From Succinispira mobilis DSM 6222 (GTDB lineage Bacteria > Bacillota > Negativicutes > Acidaminococcales > Succinispiraceae): a stretch of DNA of 64,000 nt. The notes beneath the pieces are model-generated. The model ran no database searches, was not told the DNA's origin, and saw nothing but the letters and a program-made list of their open reading frames with translations. Shown one piece after another: positions 8,852 to 16,516 of this stretch. Position 1 is the first letter of the stretch; each line of letters opens with the position of its first letter. The stretch lies in the NCBI RefSeq assembly GCF_000384135.1, contig NZ_KB913028.1, positions 1,577,351 through 1,641,350 on the forward strand. Direction: 5' to 3'. Both the position numbers and the translations under genes were made by a program.

Positions 8852-10369
8852 ATGCTTAAAGAAATTAAAACAACTGAATTGAGAGCCTATGCTAATAGCT
8901 ACTATCGTCAGGGTAAAAATAAACTTCTCGCTATGTTTGGCGCAGATGAACAGTTGTTAAATGGTTATTTCGCTATTTACTGTGTTTTTCAAAATAATAG
9001 TACCTCAAATCCTAGTATAAATATCTTAAAAGCCTGTTTCCCCGAAAACAGTGATTTGACTTACCCTTCTTTAACACCTTTAATTCCTGCTGCTAATTGG
9101 TATGAACGTGAGATGTCCGATATGTTTGGTTTCATTGCCTTAGAACACCCTGACTTGCGACCATTAGTATTACATGAAAACTATCCAGAAAAAACCTACC
9201 CACTCCGTAAAAAATTTGCCGCTAACACCAAATTAAAACATAAGCCACAAGTTTTTAATTATCCCAAAGTTGAAGGCGAAGGGGTATTTGAGGTCCCAGT
9301 CGGTCCTATCCATGCTGGAATTATCGAACCAGGGCATTTTATTTTTAGCCAAGCCGGAGAAACCGTACTAAATTTAGAAGCAAAATTGTTTTTCACCCAT
9401 CGCGGCATTGAAAAAAACCTAGAGGGGCTATCGCCTGTCCAAGCTCTATATCTAGTTGAACGTATTTGCGGAGCTTGTGCTGTTTCTCATGCCCTTTCTT
9501 TCACTCAAGCTATCGAAAATTTAGGCGAGCACAAAGTTTCAAAGCGTGCCCAATTATTTCGTGTTTTCATAGCTGAATTGGAAAGGATCTATAATCACAT
9601 TGGTGATACGGGTAATATTTGCGCCGGAATAGGCTTTGCCCCAATAATTAGTCACTGTTCTCGCTTGAAAGAATATATTATGCGTATTAACGAAGATATT
9701 TCAGGTAATCGATTTTTACGTGGTGCTATTATCATTGGTGGTGTAAATAAAGATATCTCGGTACTTAAAGTCCGAGAAATTATCAGTGTTCTCAATGATA
9801 TTGAACGCGAATACCTAAGTATGGTTGATTCAATGTATAAGCAACAAGAGTTTGTAAATAGAGTAAGTACCACCGGAATAGTCCCCAATCATCTTGCTAA
9901 AGAGGGAGCATTTTCTGGTATTGCTGCTCGTGCTACTGGAATTTTAAGTGATACCCGCAAAGATTTCCCTTATCTAGTTTATGACGAATTAAATTTTAAA
10001 ATTATTACTGAGCAAACGGGTGATGTTGATGCTCGAATCAAAGTTCGAATTGCAGAAGTGCAAGAGAGCCTCAAAATTTTAAGACAAATAACACCCCTTT
10101 TAGATCAAGTAGATGACCAACCGCTTTTTACGGAAATCGGCGCTTTAAAAACAAACACTCTTAGCATCGGTATGAGCGAATCAGCTCGAGGCAATAACCT
10201 GCATGCGCTAATTATTGATAGCCAGCAAAATATTTATCGTACCTTTGTTCGTTCTGCTTCCTACTCCAATTGGCCAGCATTACCAATAGCCGCACCCAAC
10301 AATATTATTCCCGACTTTCCTTTAATCAATAAAAGTTTTGAATTATGCTATGCCTGCTTAGACAGATAG
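8852..10369 (+). CDS. hyfG: [NiFe] hydrogenase large subunit fused to a NuoC-like domain
   Basis: A 505-residue group 4 hydrogenase catalytic subunit. Residues 1-150 are NuoC-like (NWYEREMSDMFGF, then YPEKTYPLRKKF). Residues 150-505 are NuoD/large-subunit-like (GPIHAGIIEPGHFIFSQAGE). Both Ni-Fe cysteine pairs are present: RICGACAVSH (Cys206, Cys209) and the C-terminal LCYACLDR (Cys499, Cys502), so it should be a true hydrogenase and not a Ni-free Ehr or complex I protein. Two oddities stand out. The protein ends at the Arg after which HycE-type precursors are cut, so no C-terminal extension is encoded. The usual Asp-Pro before the third cysteine is Glu-Leu. The partner is probably ferredoxin; no formate dehydrogenase gene is nearby. 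Confidence 0.93.
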   Translation: MLKEIKTTELRAYANSYYRQGKNKLLAMFGADEQLLNGYFAIYCVFQNNSTSNPSINILKACFPENSDLTYPSLTPLIPAANWYEREMSDMFGFIALEHPDLRPLVLHENYPEKTYPLRKKFAANTKLKHKPQVFNYPKVEGEGVFEVPVGPIHAGIIEPGHFIFSQAGETVLNLEAKLFFTHRGIEKNLEGLSPVQALYLVERICGACAVSHALSFTQAIENLGEHKVSKRAQLFRVFIAELERIYNHIGDTGNICAGIGFAPIISHCSRLKEYIMRINEDISGNRFLRGAIIIGGVNKDISVLKVREIISVLNDIEREYLSMVDSMYKQQEFVNRVSTTGIVPNHLAKEGAFSGIAARATGILSDTRKDFPYLVYDELNFKIITEQTGDVDARIKVRIAEVQESLKILRQITPLLDQVDDQPLFTEIGALKTNTLSIGMSESARGNNLHALIIDSQQNIYRTFVRSASYSNWPALPIAAPNNIIPDFPLINKSFELCYACLDR

Positions 10370-10378
10370 GAGTAGAAA

Positions 10379-11116
10379 ATGTTTAATTTATTAAATAAAA
10401 TCTTTAAAACAGGAATCGTGAGCGAAAAACTTGAAACAAATGTTCATTCCCAATTTGCACGTGGAACACGAAAAATCATGCCTAAAATTTGCAATAAAAA
10501 TTGTCAAACTTGCATTAACGCTTGTCCAGTTCAGGCAATATCATTTTTAAAAGAAGAGCTACAAATAGACTATCGGCGCTGTTTATTTTGTGGTCACTGT
10601 ATTGATGTATGTCCAGAGAATTTTCTAGCTAGTACATCTGAACCACCGCCAATTATTTCGGCTTCAGGTGAAACACTCGAGATAGCCACAACTATTAAAG
10701 CTAAACTAGGACATTCTCTCCATGTGCGTCATCTAGATGCTGGTTCTTGCAATGCTTGTGATTTTGAAATGGGTGCTTTACATAATCCGTTTTACGACAT
10801 TAGTCGTTACGGTATTGAATTTGTTGCTTCCCCAAGACATGCAGATTTATTGATGGTTACGGGAATGGTAACACGCAATTTACTGCAGGCTGTAGAAATG
10901 ACTTACCAGGCGATGCCCAAACCCAGTCTAGTAATGGCCGTCGGCGCTTGTGCCTGTGGTGGAAACACCTATGGCAAAAGTTATGCTCAAATTGGTAGCG
11001 TAGCTGAAGTTTTGCCAGTGGACATCTTCTTAACAGGTTGCCCACCAACTCCTAAAATGATGTCTTATGCTTTAATCCATGCCAGTGAACTATTGGCACT
11101 AAAATTAAAAAAATAA
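10379..11116 (+). CDS. Fused ferredoxin (HyfH-like) and [NiFe] hydrogenase small subunit (HyfI-like)
   Basis: A 245-residue electron-transfer subunit made by fusion of two genes that are separate in E. coli. Residues 34-80 hold two [4Fe-4S] motifs: an atypically spaced one (Cys38, 42, 45, 49; first gap three residues instead of two) and a canonical CLFCGHCIDVCP (68-79). Residues about 110-240 are NuoB/HyfI-like, with the ligands of the proximal cluster (Cys124 and Cys127 in GSCNACDFEM, Cys191 or Cys193 in GACACGG, Cys221 in GCPPTP). It carries electrons from a ferredoxin-like donor to the large subunit. It is the last gene of the operon, followed by a terminator. No hyp maturation genes are in the window. 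Confidence 0.92.
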   Translation: MFNLLNKIFKTGIVSEKLETNVHSQFARGTRKIMPKICNKNCQTCINACPVQAISFLKEELQIDYRRCLFCGHCIDVCPENFLASTSEPPPIISASGETLEIATTIKAKLGHSLHVRHLDAGSCNACDFEMGALHNPFYDISRYGIEFVASPRHADLLMVTGMVTRNLLQAVEMTYQAMPKPSLVMAVGACACGGNTYGKSYAQIGSVAEVLPVDIFLTGCPPTPKMMSYALIHASELLALKLKK

Positions 11117-11119
11117 AAA

Positions 11120-11158
11120 CTAAATGAGCTACCTATTAGTATAGGGTAGCTCATTTAG
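11120..11158. terminator. Bidirectional terminator between hydrogenase operon and lysA
   Basis: CTAAATGAGCTACC (11120-11133) is perfectly repeated in inverse at 11145-11158, a 14-bp stem. The minus-strand side is followed by TTTTTATTTTTTT, a strong tail for lysA. The plus side has a weaker AATTTTATATT tail for the hydrogenase operon. Confidence 0.85.
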
Positions 11159-11180
11159 CAATTTTATATTATAATAGACT

Positions 11181-12440
11181 TTAATTTTTAAAAGTATCCA
11201 AAATATCAAAAGTTGCAAAGTAGTCTTTAGGAGTTTCTGCACGACGAATCAGGTCAAAACTTCCATCAGCTTTTAAAAGCACCTCAGCCGAACGCAACTT
11301 TCCATTATAGTTATAACCCATAGCATAACCATGAGCGCCAGTATCATGAATAACTACTAAATCGCCAATTTCTGTTTTCGGCAACATTCTATCTATGGCG
11401 AATTTATCGTTATTTTCACATAGCCCCCCAGTAACATCATACTTGTGATCACACGGCTGATCTTCTTTGCCCATAATTGTGATATGATGATATGAACCGT
11501 ACATAGCAGGTCGCATTAAGTTTGCTGCACAAGCATCTAAGCCGATATAGTCCTTATGTGTTTCTTTTTTATGCAAAACTGTAGAAACCAAACAACCATA
11601 AGGTCCTAACATGAATCTTCCTAGCTCTGTGAAAATCTTCACATCGTCCATACCTGCAGGAATTAGCACCTCTTCGTAGGCTTTACGTACCCCTTCGCCA
11701 ATTTGCATAATATCGGTTGCTTGTTGTTCTGGTTTATAGGGAATACCTACTCCACCAGATAAATTTATAAATGTTATTTTAGCTCCTGTTTCTTCCTTCA
11801 ACTCCACAGCTACTTCAAATAAAATTTTAGCTAAAGCTGGATAATATTCATTGGCAACTGTATTACTAGCTAAAAAAGCATGTAGGCCAAATTCTTTTAC
11901 TCCTTTGTTTACTAAAATTTTAAAACCCTCAGTTAGTTGTTCTCTAGTAAAACCATACTTTGCTTCTCCTGGAGTATCCATAACATTGTTTTTAATTTTA
12001 AAATCGCCGCCTGGATTATAACGACAACTAATTATTTCTGGAATCCCAGCGACCTGTTCGAGAAAATCGATATGCGTAATGTCATCTAAATTAATAGTGG
12101 CATTAAGCTTACGTGCTAAAACAAAATCCTCTGCTGGAGTTACGTTAGAAGAAAACATAATATCAGTACCTGAATATCCAAGTTTTTCTGACATCATTAA
12201 CTCCGTTAAAGAAGAACAATCAACCCCACAACCTTCTTCTTTTAAAATATTAATTAACACTGGATTTGGTGTCGCTTTTACAGCAAAATATTCTTTAAAC
12301 CCTTTATTCCAGGCAAATGCTTTATTTAATTTTCGAGCATTTTCTCTTATTGCCTGTTCATCATATAAATGAAAAGGAGTAGGTATTTGGGCAGTAATCT
12401 CTTTTAACTTTTCTAAGCTTACAAATGGTTTTTTACTCAT
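11181..12440 (-). CDS. lysA: Diaminopimelate decarboxylase
   Basis: A 419-residue fold-type III PLP enzyme that would decarboxylate meso-diaminopimelate to lysine, the last step of lysine synthesis. The N-terminal barrel has the PLP lysine in FAVKATPNP (about residue 53), NLSGGVGIPY for phosphate binding and FTELGRFMLG. The C-terminal barrel has DACAANLMRPAMYG and GGLCENNDKFA. It is about the usual family length. Ddh at 24157 may supply the substrate, so both ends of the short dehydrogenase route are in the window. No lysine riboswitch is visible before the gene. An ornithine or other amino-acid decarboxylase of the same family is a less likely alternative. Confidence 0.85.
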   Translation of the reverse strand: MSKKPFVSLEKLKEITAQIPTPFHLYDEQAIRENARKLNKAFAWNKGFKEYFAVKATPNPVLINILKEEGCGVDCSSLTELMMSEKLGYSGTDIMFSSNVTPAEDFVLARKLNATINLDDITHIDFLEQVAGIPEIISCRYNPGGDFKIKNNVMDTPGEAKYGFTREQLTEGFKILVNKGVKEFGLHAFLASNTVANEYYPALAKILFEVAVELKEETGAKITFINLSGGVGIPYKPEQQATDIMQIGEGVRKAYEEVLIPAGMDDVKIFTELGRFMLGPYGCLVSTVLHKKETHKDYIGLDACAANLMRPAMYGSYHHITIMGKEDQPCDHKYDVTGGLCENNDKFAIDRMLPKTEIGDLVVIHDTGAHGYAMGYNYNGKLRSAEVLLKADGSFDLIRRAETPKDYFATFDILDTFKN

Positions 12441-12485
12441 GTACTAACCTCCACTTTTATCTAGACATTTGGTTTGACTAACTAT

Positions 12486-12514
12486 ATTTTATCATAAAGG
12501 AGCGAATATCTCAA
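12486..12514 (-). promoter_or_regulatory. Sigma-A-like promoter of lysA
   Basis: On the minus strand TTGAGA (12514-12509), a 17-base spacer and TAAAAT (12491-12486) precede lysA by about 45 bases. The -35 element touches the start codon of the divergent permease gene, so the two transcription units overlap at their 5' ends. Confidence 0.55.
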
Positions 12515-13536
12515 TGAATACTAAACACACTTTGTTACAGTTTTTGCAAAAAAAAGACATAAATCCATCTAGTAATTTATATTTTGTACAAGCAACTTCC
12601 GCAATGGCTCAAGGTTTGTTTTGTTCGCTCTTAATTGGCTTAATTTTATCTACAATTGGTCAAAAATTTAATTTTCCTTTTTTAATAGAAGTTGGTAAAT
12701 TTAGCATGAGTATGTTAGGAGCATGTATCGGTGCAAGTATTGCCTATACATTAAAAGCTCCTCCCCTGGTAATCTTTTCTTGTATCATCACAGGTTTTAT
12801 TGGCAATAAACTTGGCGGTGCTGTAGGCGCCTATATTGCGGCACTTATTAGTTGCGAACTTGGAAAATTGGTTTCTCGTTCCACAAAACTTGATATCATC
12901 GTTACTCCTTTCACTACAATAATCAGCGGTGCCTTAATTGCTACTTTAATTGCCCCGAGTATTGATCGCATAATGAAACTTTGCGGTTTTATAATTATGC
13001 AAGCAACTGAGTTGCATCCTTTTTTGATGGGAATTATCGTTTCCGCTGTTATGGGTATTATTCTTACTTTGCCAATATCTAGTGCGGCCCTGAGCATTAT
13101 GCTCGATTTAGGCGGTTTAGCAGGTGGTGCGGCTACTGTTGGTTGTGCTAGTCAAATGATTGGTTTTGCTGTTGCCAGTTATCGTGAAAATAAATTTGCT
13201 GGCTTAATTTCTCAAGGTTTAGGAACCTCAATGCTACAAATAGGCAACATAGCTAAAAATCCTTATATTTGGCTACCACCAACACTTACTAGTATGATCC
13301 TCGGTCCTTTAGCAACCTTATTATTTAAAATGCAAAACTTGCCAGCTGGTTCTGGAATGGGTACTAGTGGATTAGTCGGCCAATTTACAACAATTGCTGT
13401 TATGGGGCATAGCAATGAAGTTTTGCTGAAAATTTCACTCTTACACTTTATATTTCCAGCAATTTTATCATTTTTAATTTCAGAGCTCATGCGTAAATAC
13501 AAATTTATTAACTATGGCGACCAAAAATTAGATTAA
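12514..13536 (+). CDS. Stand-alone PTS EIIC-type (EIIC_2 family) permease
   Basis: A 340-residue membrane protein with around nine hydrophobic segments and glycine-rich loops (SMLGACIGASIAYTLKAP, GGLAGGAATVGCASQMIGF, LPAGSGMGTSGLVG). These match the EIIC_2 family of phosphotransferase-type permeases. No EIIA, EIIB, HPr or regulator gene lies near it, and members of this family often occur alone, so whether it phosphorylates its substrate is unclear. ATG 12514 has AAAGGAG about 12 bases upstream. The substrate is unknown. Confidence 0.75.
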   Translation: MNTKHTLLQFLQKKDINPSSNLYFVQATSAMAQGLFCSLLIGLILSTIGQKFNFPFLIEVGKFSMSMLGACIGASIAYTLKAPPLVIFSCIITGFIGNKLGGAVGAYIAALISCELGKLVSRSTKLDIIVTPFTTIISGALIATLIAPSIDRIMKLCGFIIMQATELHPFLMGIIVSAVMGIILTLPISSAALSIMLDLGGLAGGAATVGCASQMIGFAVASYRENKFAGLISQGLGTSMLQIGNIAKNPYIWLPPTLTSMILGPLATLLFKMQNLPAGSGMGTSGLVGQFTTIAVMGHSNEVLLKISLLHFIFPAILSFLISELMRKYKFINYGDQKLD

Positions 13537-13574
13537 GGTTAAATAAAAGTTTGCTTTAAATTTTTTTTTTCGTT

Positions 13575-13615
13575 AAAATTAGGTATATGATTGGACAAAT
13601 CATATACCTAATTTT
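13575..13615 (+). terminator. Perfect 18-bp hairpin between permease and thioesterase genes
   Basis: AAAATTAGGTATATGATT (13575-13592), loop GGACA, then its exact inverse complement (13598-13615), preceded by a long T run (13559-13570) and followed by ATTTG. The stem has A/T-rich ends like a bidirectional terminator. It lies seven bases before the thioesterase ribosome site, so it could also act as a leader structure. Confidence 0.65.
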
Positions 13616-13637
13616 ATTTGTAAAGGATGTGCATCGT

Positions 13638-14108
13638 ATGCAAAAATCAGCAGCTGAATCTATCTTAATTATTAGCGAAGTCATGATGCCTAGCCAAGCT
13701 AACGTCGCAGGAAATATTCATGGTGGCGAAATAATCAAACTTATGGACTCTACAGCCTATGCCACAGCACGGCGCTATGCACGTTCAAATGTGGTAACAG
13801 CTCGAGTAGATGAACTGGAATTTCATTTACCGATATTTATTGGTGATTTGGTGATATGCACTGGCAAAGTAATTTTTGCCGGCAACTCATCAATGGAAAT
13901 CGCCGTAACAGTTGAAGTTGAAGATTTAGAACACGAGGGACGTCAGCGAGCCTTAAGTGCTTTCTTTACTATGGTTGCTTTGGATAAAAAGGGACGACCT
14001 AACAAAGTTCCTGAGTTGATTTTAACTAGTGACGAAGACAAACTCGCCTTTGAACAAGGTCAATTGCGTTACGAATCTTACAAAACTAAAAAAAGACAAA
14101 AAAAATAG
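13638..14108 (+). CDS. Acyl-CoA thioesterase (hotdog fold, YciA-like)
   Basis: A 156-residue hotdog-fold protein that would hydrolyse acyl-CoA thioesters in the cytoplasm. Key region GNIHGGEIIKLMDSTAYA (about 26-43) holds the His-Gly-Gly and Asp typical of the YciA/BACH group. RVDELEFHLPIFIGDLV follows. ATG 13638 is chosen because AAAGGA lies ten bases upstream; a longer frame starts inside the hairpin at 13575-13615. The C-terminus is a basic tail (KTKKRQKK). The substrate chain length cannot be read from sequence. Confidence 0.85.
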   Translation: MQKSAAESILIISEVMMPSQANVAGNIHGGEIIKLMDSTAYATARRYARSNVVTARVDELEFHLPIFIGDLVICTGKVIFAGNSSMEIAVTVEVEDLEHEGRQRALSAFFTMVALDKKGRPNKVPELILTSDEDKLAFEQGQLRYESYKTKKRQKK

Positions 14109-14195
14109 GCTACTAGTATCCTTATTACAAGAAAAATGCAAGACTAAATATTCAATTTAGCTTGTATATTCTTGTAATAAAATAATTAGTAGCCT
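14105..14195. repeat. 91-base nested inverted repeat after the thioesterase gene
   Basis: Three nested pairings are visible: TAGGCTACTA (14105-14114) with TAGTAGCCTA (14186-14195); ATTACAAGAA with TTCTTGTAAT inside; and CTAAAT with ATTTAG around a five-base loop. The outer left arm overlaps the stop codon of the thioesterase gene. On the minus strand a T8 run follows the outer arm; on the plus strand there is no immediate T run. It may be an RNase III-type processing hairpin, a terminator read from the right, or a small non-autonomous repeat. No second copy was noticed. Confidence 0.6.
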
Positions 14196-14236
14196 ATAAT
14201 TAGTACTAAAGTATTTTTTATAAAGGAGGCATTACT

Positions 14237-16474
14237 ATTATTAGTCGTTTACTTAACAATAAATCGCAACTTTATAAAAAACTGCTTTTCGCAATTATTA
14301 TTTCTCTACCTCTTTTATATATTGCTTTACAAATAAATAACACGCTCGTTCATAATTCAGAAAAAAATCTTAAAGAGATTTTCGCTAGAGCTAATACTTT
14401 AATTAATATTAAATTAGACAATAATTTACAACAATTGAATATTTTTGCTCAAGATATCCAGTCAATAAATAGTCTTAACAGGCAGCAACAATTATTATTG
14501 TTGCAAAATATTCTCAAAAACTCTGAGTTTTCACAACTTGGTTATGCCGACAACAATGGTCTTGCTTTGATTTCTAACGGCTTAACTTTTAACATTGCCG
14601 ACCGTGATTACTTCAAATTATCAATAATTGGTAAACACACAATTACGGATTTAGATAATAATCGATTCAATATTCCTGGAAAAGTAGTAGTCTTTGCAGT
14701 TCCGGTTCACAACAAAGAAGGTAATTATATTCAAGGTATCTTACTGGGAGTTTATGATATTGAGAAACTTTTAGATACTATATCATTGAATTTTTTTGAT
14801 AAAAACATTCATATTCATGTATTAAAAAAAGATTTATATGCTAGCTATGAGTTACTACATAAAGAACTTTTCAGTGTTCCTGATTCAATAGTTACAGAAA
14901 AATTATTTGCAAATTCCAGTTTTCAAAATTATCTTCATTCTACTAGTTCTAAAGAAGCTATTTTTGAAATTTTTGCCAATCGCGAACGAAATTTTGTGGC
15001 TATATCTCCGGTTAATTCAAAAAAAGTCACTAATTTAAATTGGTATACTTTTGCAATTTTTCCTAAATCAACAGTTTTTAAGCACGCTAATGCTGCTATA
15101 AGCCAAATTGTATTTTTGATAATTATTTTTTCGGTAGCTTTTACAATTTTCTTTTTCTATGTGCTCAAGGTGAAAAAATACAACAAACTTAAATTAGAGA
15201 AATTAGCCTATCAAGATGAGTTAACTAAATTAAATAACTACAATGGTTTTCTAGCAAACGGAAACTATTTAGTAGAAAATTCGCTCTACAAAATAGTTGT
15301 TATTTATTTCGATATAAATAATTTTAAATTAATTAATGGAATTTTTAGCTATGACTATGGAAATGATTTGTTAAAAATAATCGCTCAAACTTTAAAAGAT
15401 ACTTTTAAACAAGATACGGTATTAGCTCGATTGTCCATGGATCATTTTGCGGTAATTAGTCGTTATGCCAATAAAGAGCAAATTTTTGATATCCTAGAGC
15501 ATTTTTTGAGCTTAATAAACCATAAATACACTGGCAAGTACTCTATAAAGTTATCTATTGGCGTATATTTTAACCCTAGCAATCATAAGCCTAATATCTT
15601 AAACATGTTGAATAAAGCTAATTTAGCTCGAAAATATGTTAAAAATCAAGAATACCTGCCTTATGCAATGTTCGATAAGGACATTGAACAGAATTTAATT
15701 GAACGAACCTGGTTGGTTGATGAGTTAAAATTGGCTATCGAAGCGCAATCTTTTGAAGTTTACTATCAACCAAAATTCGACTTAAAAAATGGCAAAGCCG
15801 TTTCAACAGAAGCTTTAATCCGCTGGAATCATCCCCAAAAAGGATTTATTAATCCAGCAGTATTCATTCCCCTTTCAGAAGAAAGACAAATAACGCCTGC
15901 AATAACTAAAATTGTTTTAACTAAAGTTTGTAAAAATATCCTAGAATTGCGCCAAGAAAACTTGCCTGTATTAACTTGTGCTGTAAATTTTTCTCAAATT
16001 GATTTTTATAGCCCAAATCTCAGCCAAAATATTTCAGAAATTCTCACGGCCTACAACATTGTTCCAGAGTTATTAGAAATTGAAATTACTGAAACCGCAA
16101 TATTTAGCGATTATCAATACATGGAAAGTATCTTAAAGGAATTAAAAAAACTTGGATTATCAATAGCAATTGATGATTTTGGCAGTGGTTATTCTTCAAT
16201 CGCTAATTTAAGTGCGCTTACGGTCGATATCATTAAAATTGATCGATCAATTTTGGTAAATGCCTTTAAGGATGATAAGAGTATGAGCATTCTAAATTCT
16301 ATCATAAAATTAGCTCAAGACATCCAATTGCAAATAGTCTGCGAGGGCGTTGAAACAGAAGCGCAACTCGAGCTTTTAAAAACTTTGAACTGCGACTATG
16401 CCCAAGGTTATATTTATTCCAAACCATTATCCTTTTCAGAATACAAGCTATTTTTACAACAAATTTACGCTTAA
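14237..16474 (+). CDS. dCache-GGDEF-EAL membrane protein, likely c-di-GMP phosphodiesterase; apparent AUU start
   Basis: About 745 residues: an N-terminal membrane helix (about 18-34), an extracellular dCache-like sensor, a second helix (IVFLIIIFSVAFTIFFFYV, about 292-312), a GGDEF domain and an EAL domain. The GGDEF site reads LSMDHF and should be inactive. The EAL site is intact: EALIRW (Glu525), the Asn in NFSQIDF, EITETA, DDFGSGYSS (Asp646-Asp647), IKIDRS, EGVETEAQ and AQGYIYSKP. So it likely degrades c-di-GMP. The open frame continues upstream of the first TTG (14435) through a full membrane helix to a perfect AAAGGAGG (14222-14229), but no ATG, GTG or TTG lies there. ATT at 14237 has ideal spacing, so AUU initiation (or a mutated start) is inferred. 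Confidence 0.82.
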   Translation: MISRLLNNKSQLYKKLLFAIIISLPLLYIALQINNTLVHNSEKNLKEIFARANTLINIKLDNNLQQLNIFAQDIQSINSLNRQQQLLLLQNILKNSEFSQLGYADNNGLALISNGLTFNIADRDYFKLSIIGKHTITDLDNNRFNIPGKVVVFAVPVHNKEGNYIQGILLGVYDIEKLLDTISLNFFDKNIHIHVLKKDLYASYELLHKELFSVPDSIVTEKLFANSSFQNYLHSTSSKEAIFEIFANRERNFVAISPVNSKKVTNLNWYTFAIFPKSTVFKHANAAISQIVFLIIIFSVAFTIFFFYVLKVKKYNKLKLEKLAYQDELTKLNNYNGFLANGNYLVENSLYKIVVIYFDINNFKLINGIFSYDYGNDLLKIIAQTLKDTFKQDTVLARLSMDHFAVISRYANKEQIFDILEHFLSLINHKYTGKYSIKLSIGVYFNPSNHKPNILNMLNKANLARKYVKNQEYLPYAMFDKDIEQNLIERTWLVDELKLAIEAQSFEVYYQPKFDLKNGKAVSTEALIRWNHPQKGFINPAVFIPLSEERQITPAITKIVLTKVCKNILELRQENLPVLTCAVNFSQIDFYSPNLSQNISEILTAYNIVPELLEIEITETAIFSDYQYMESILKELKKLGLSIAIDDFGSGYSSIANLSALTVDIIKIDRSILVNAFKDDKSMSILNSIIKLAQDIQLQIVCEGVETEAQLELLKTLNCDYAQGYIYSKPLSFSEYKLFLQQIYA

Positions 16475-16516
16475 CCTAATCTCAGCAGATTTAACTTTGG
16501 AGCTGGAGGTCTATTA

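Noticed and set aside
8852-10369. Ni-free Ehr-type or complex I NuoCD protein
   Set aside because: All four Ni-Fe cysteines are present, so a true hydrogenase is more likely.
12441-12513. Lysine riboswitch before lysA
   Set aside because: The gap is only 73 bases and holds just a promoter and ribosome site.
13587-13637. Longer N-terminus for the thioesterase
   Set aside because: The earlier ATG sits in an 18-bp hairpin without a ribosome site; ATG 13638 has AAAGGA.
14435-14437. TTG as start of the first EAL gene
   Set aside because: No ribosome site is near it, and the frame upstream encodes a membrane helix behind a perfect ribosome site.
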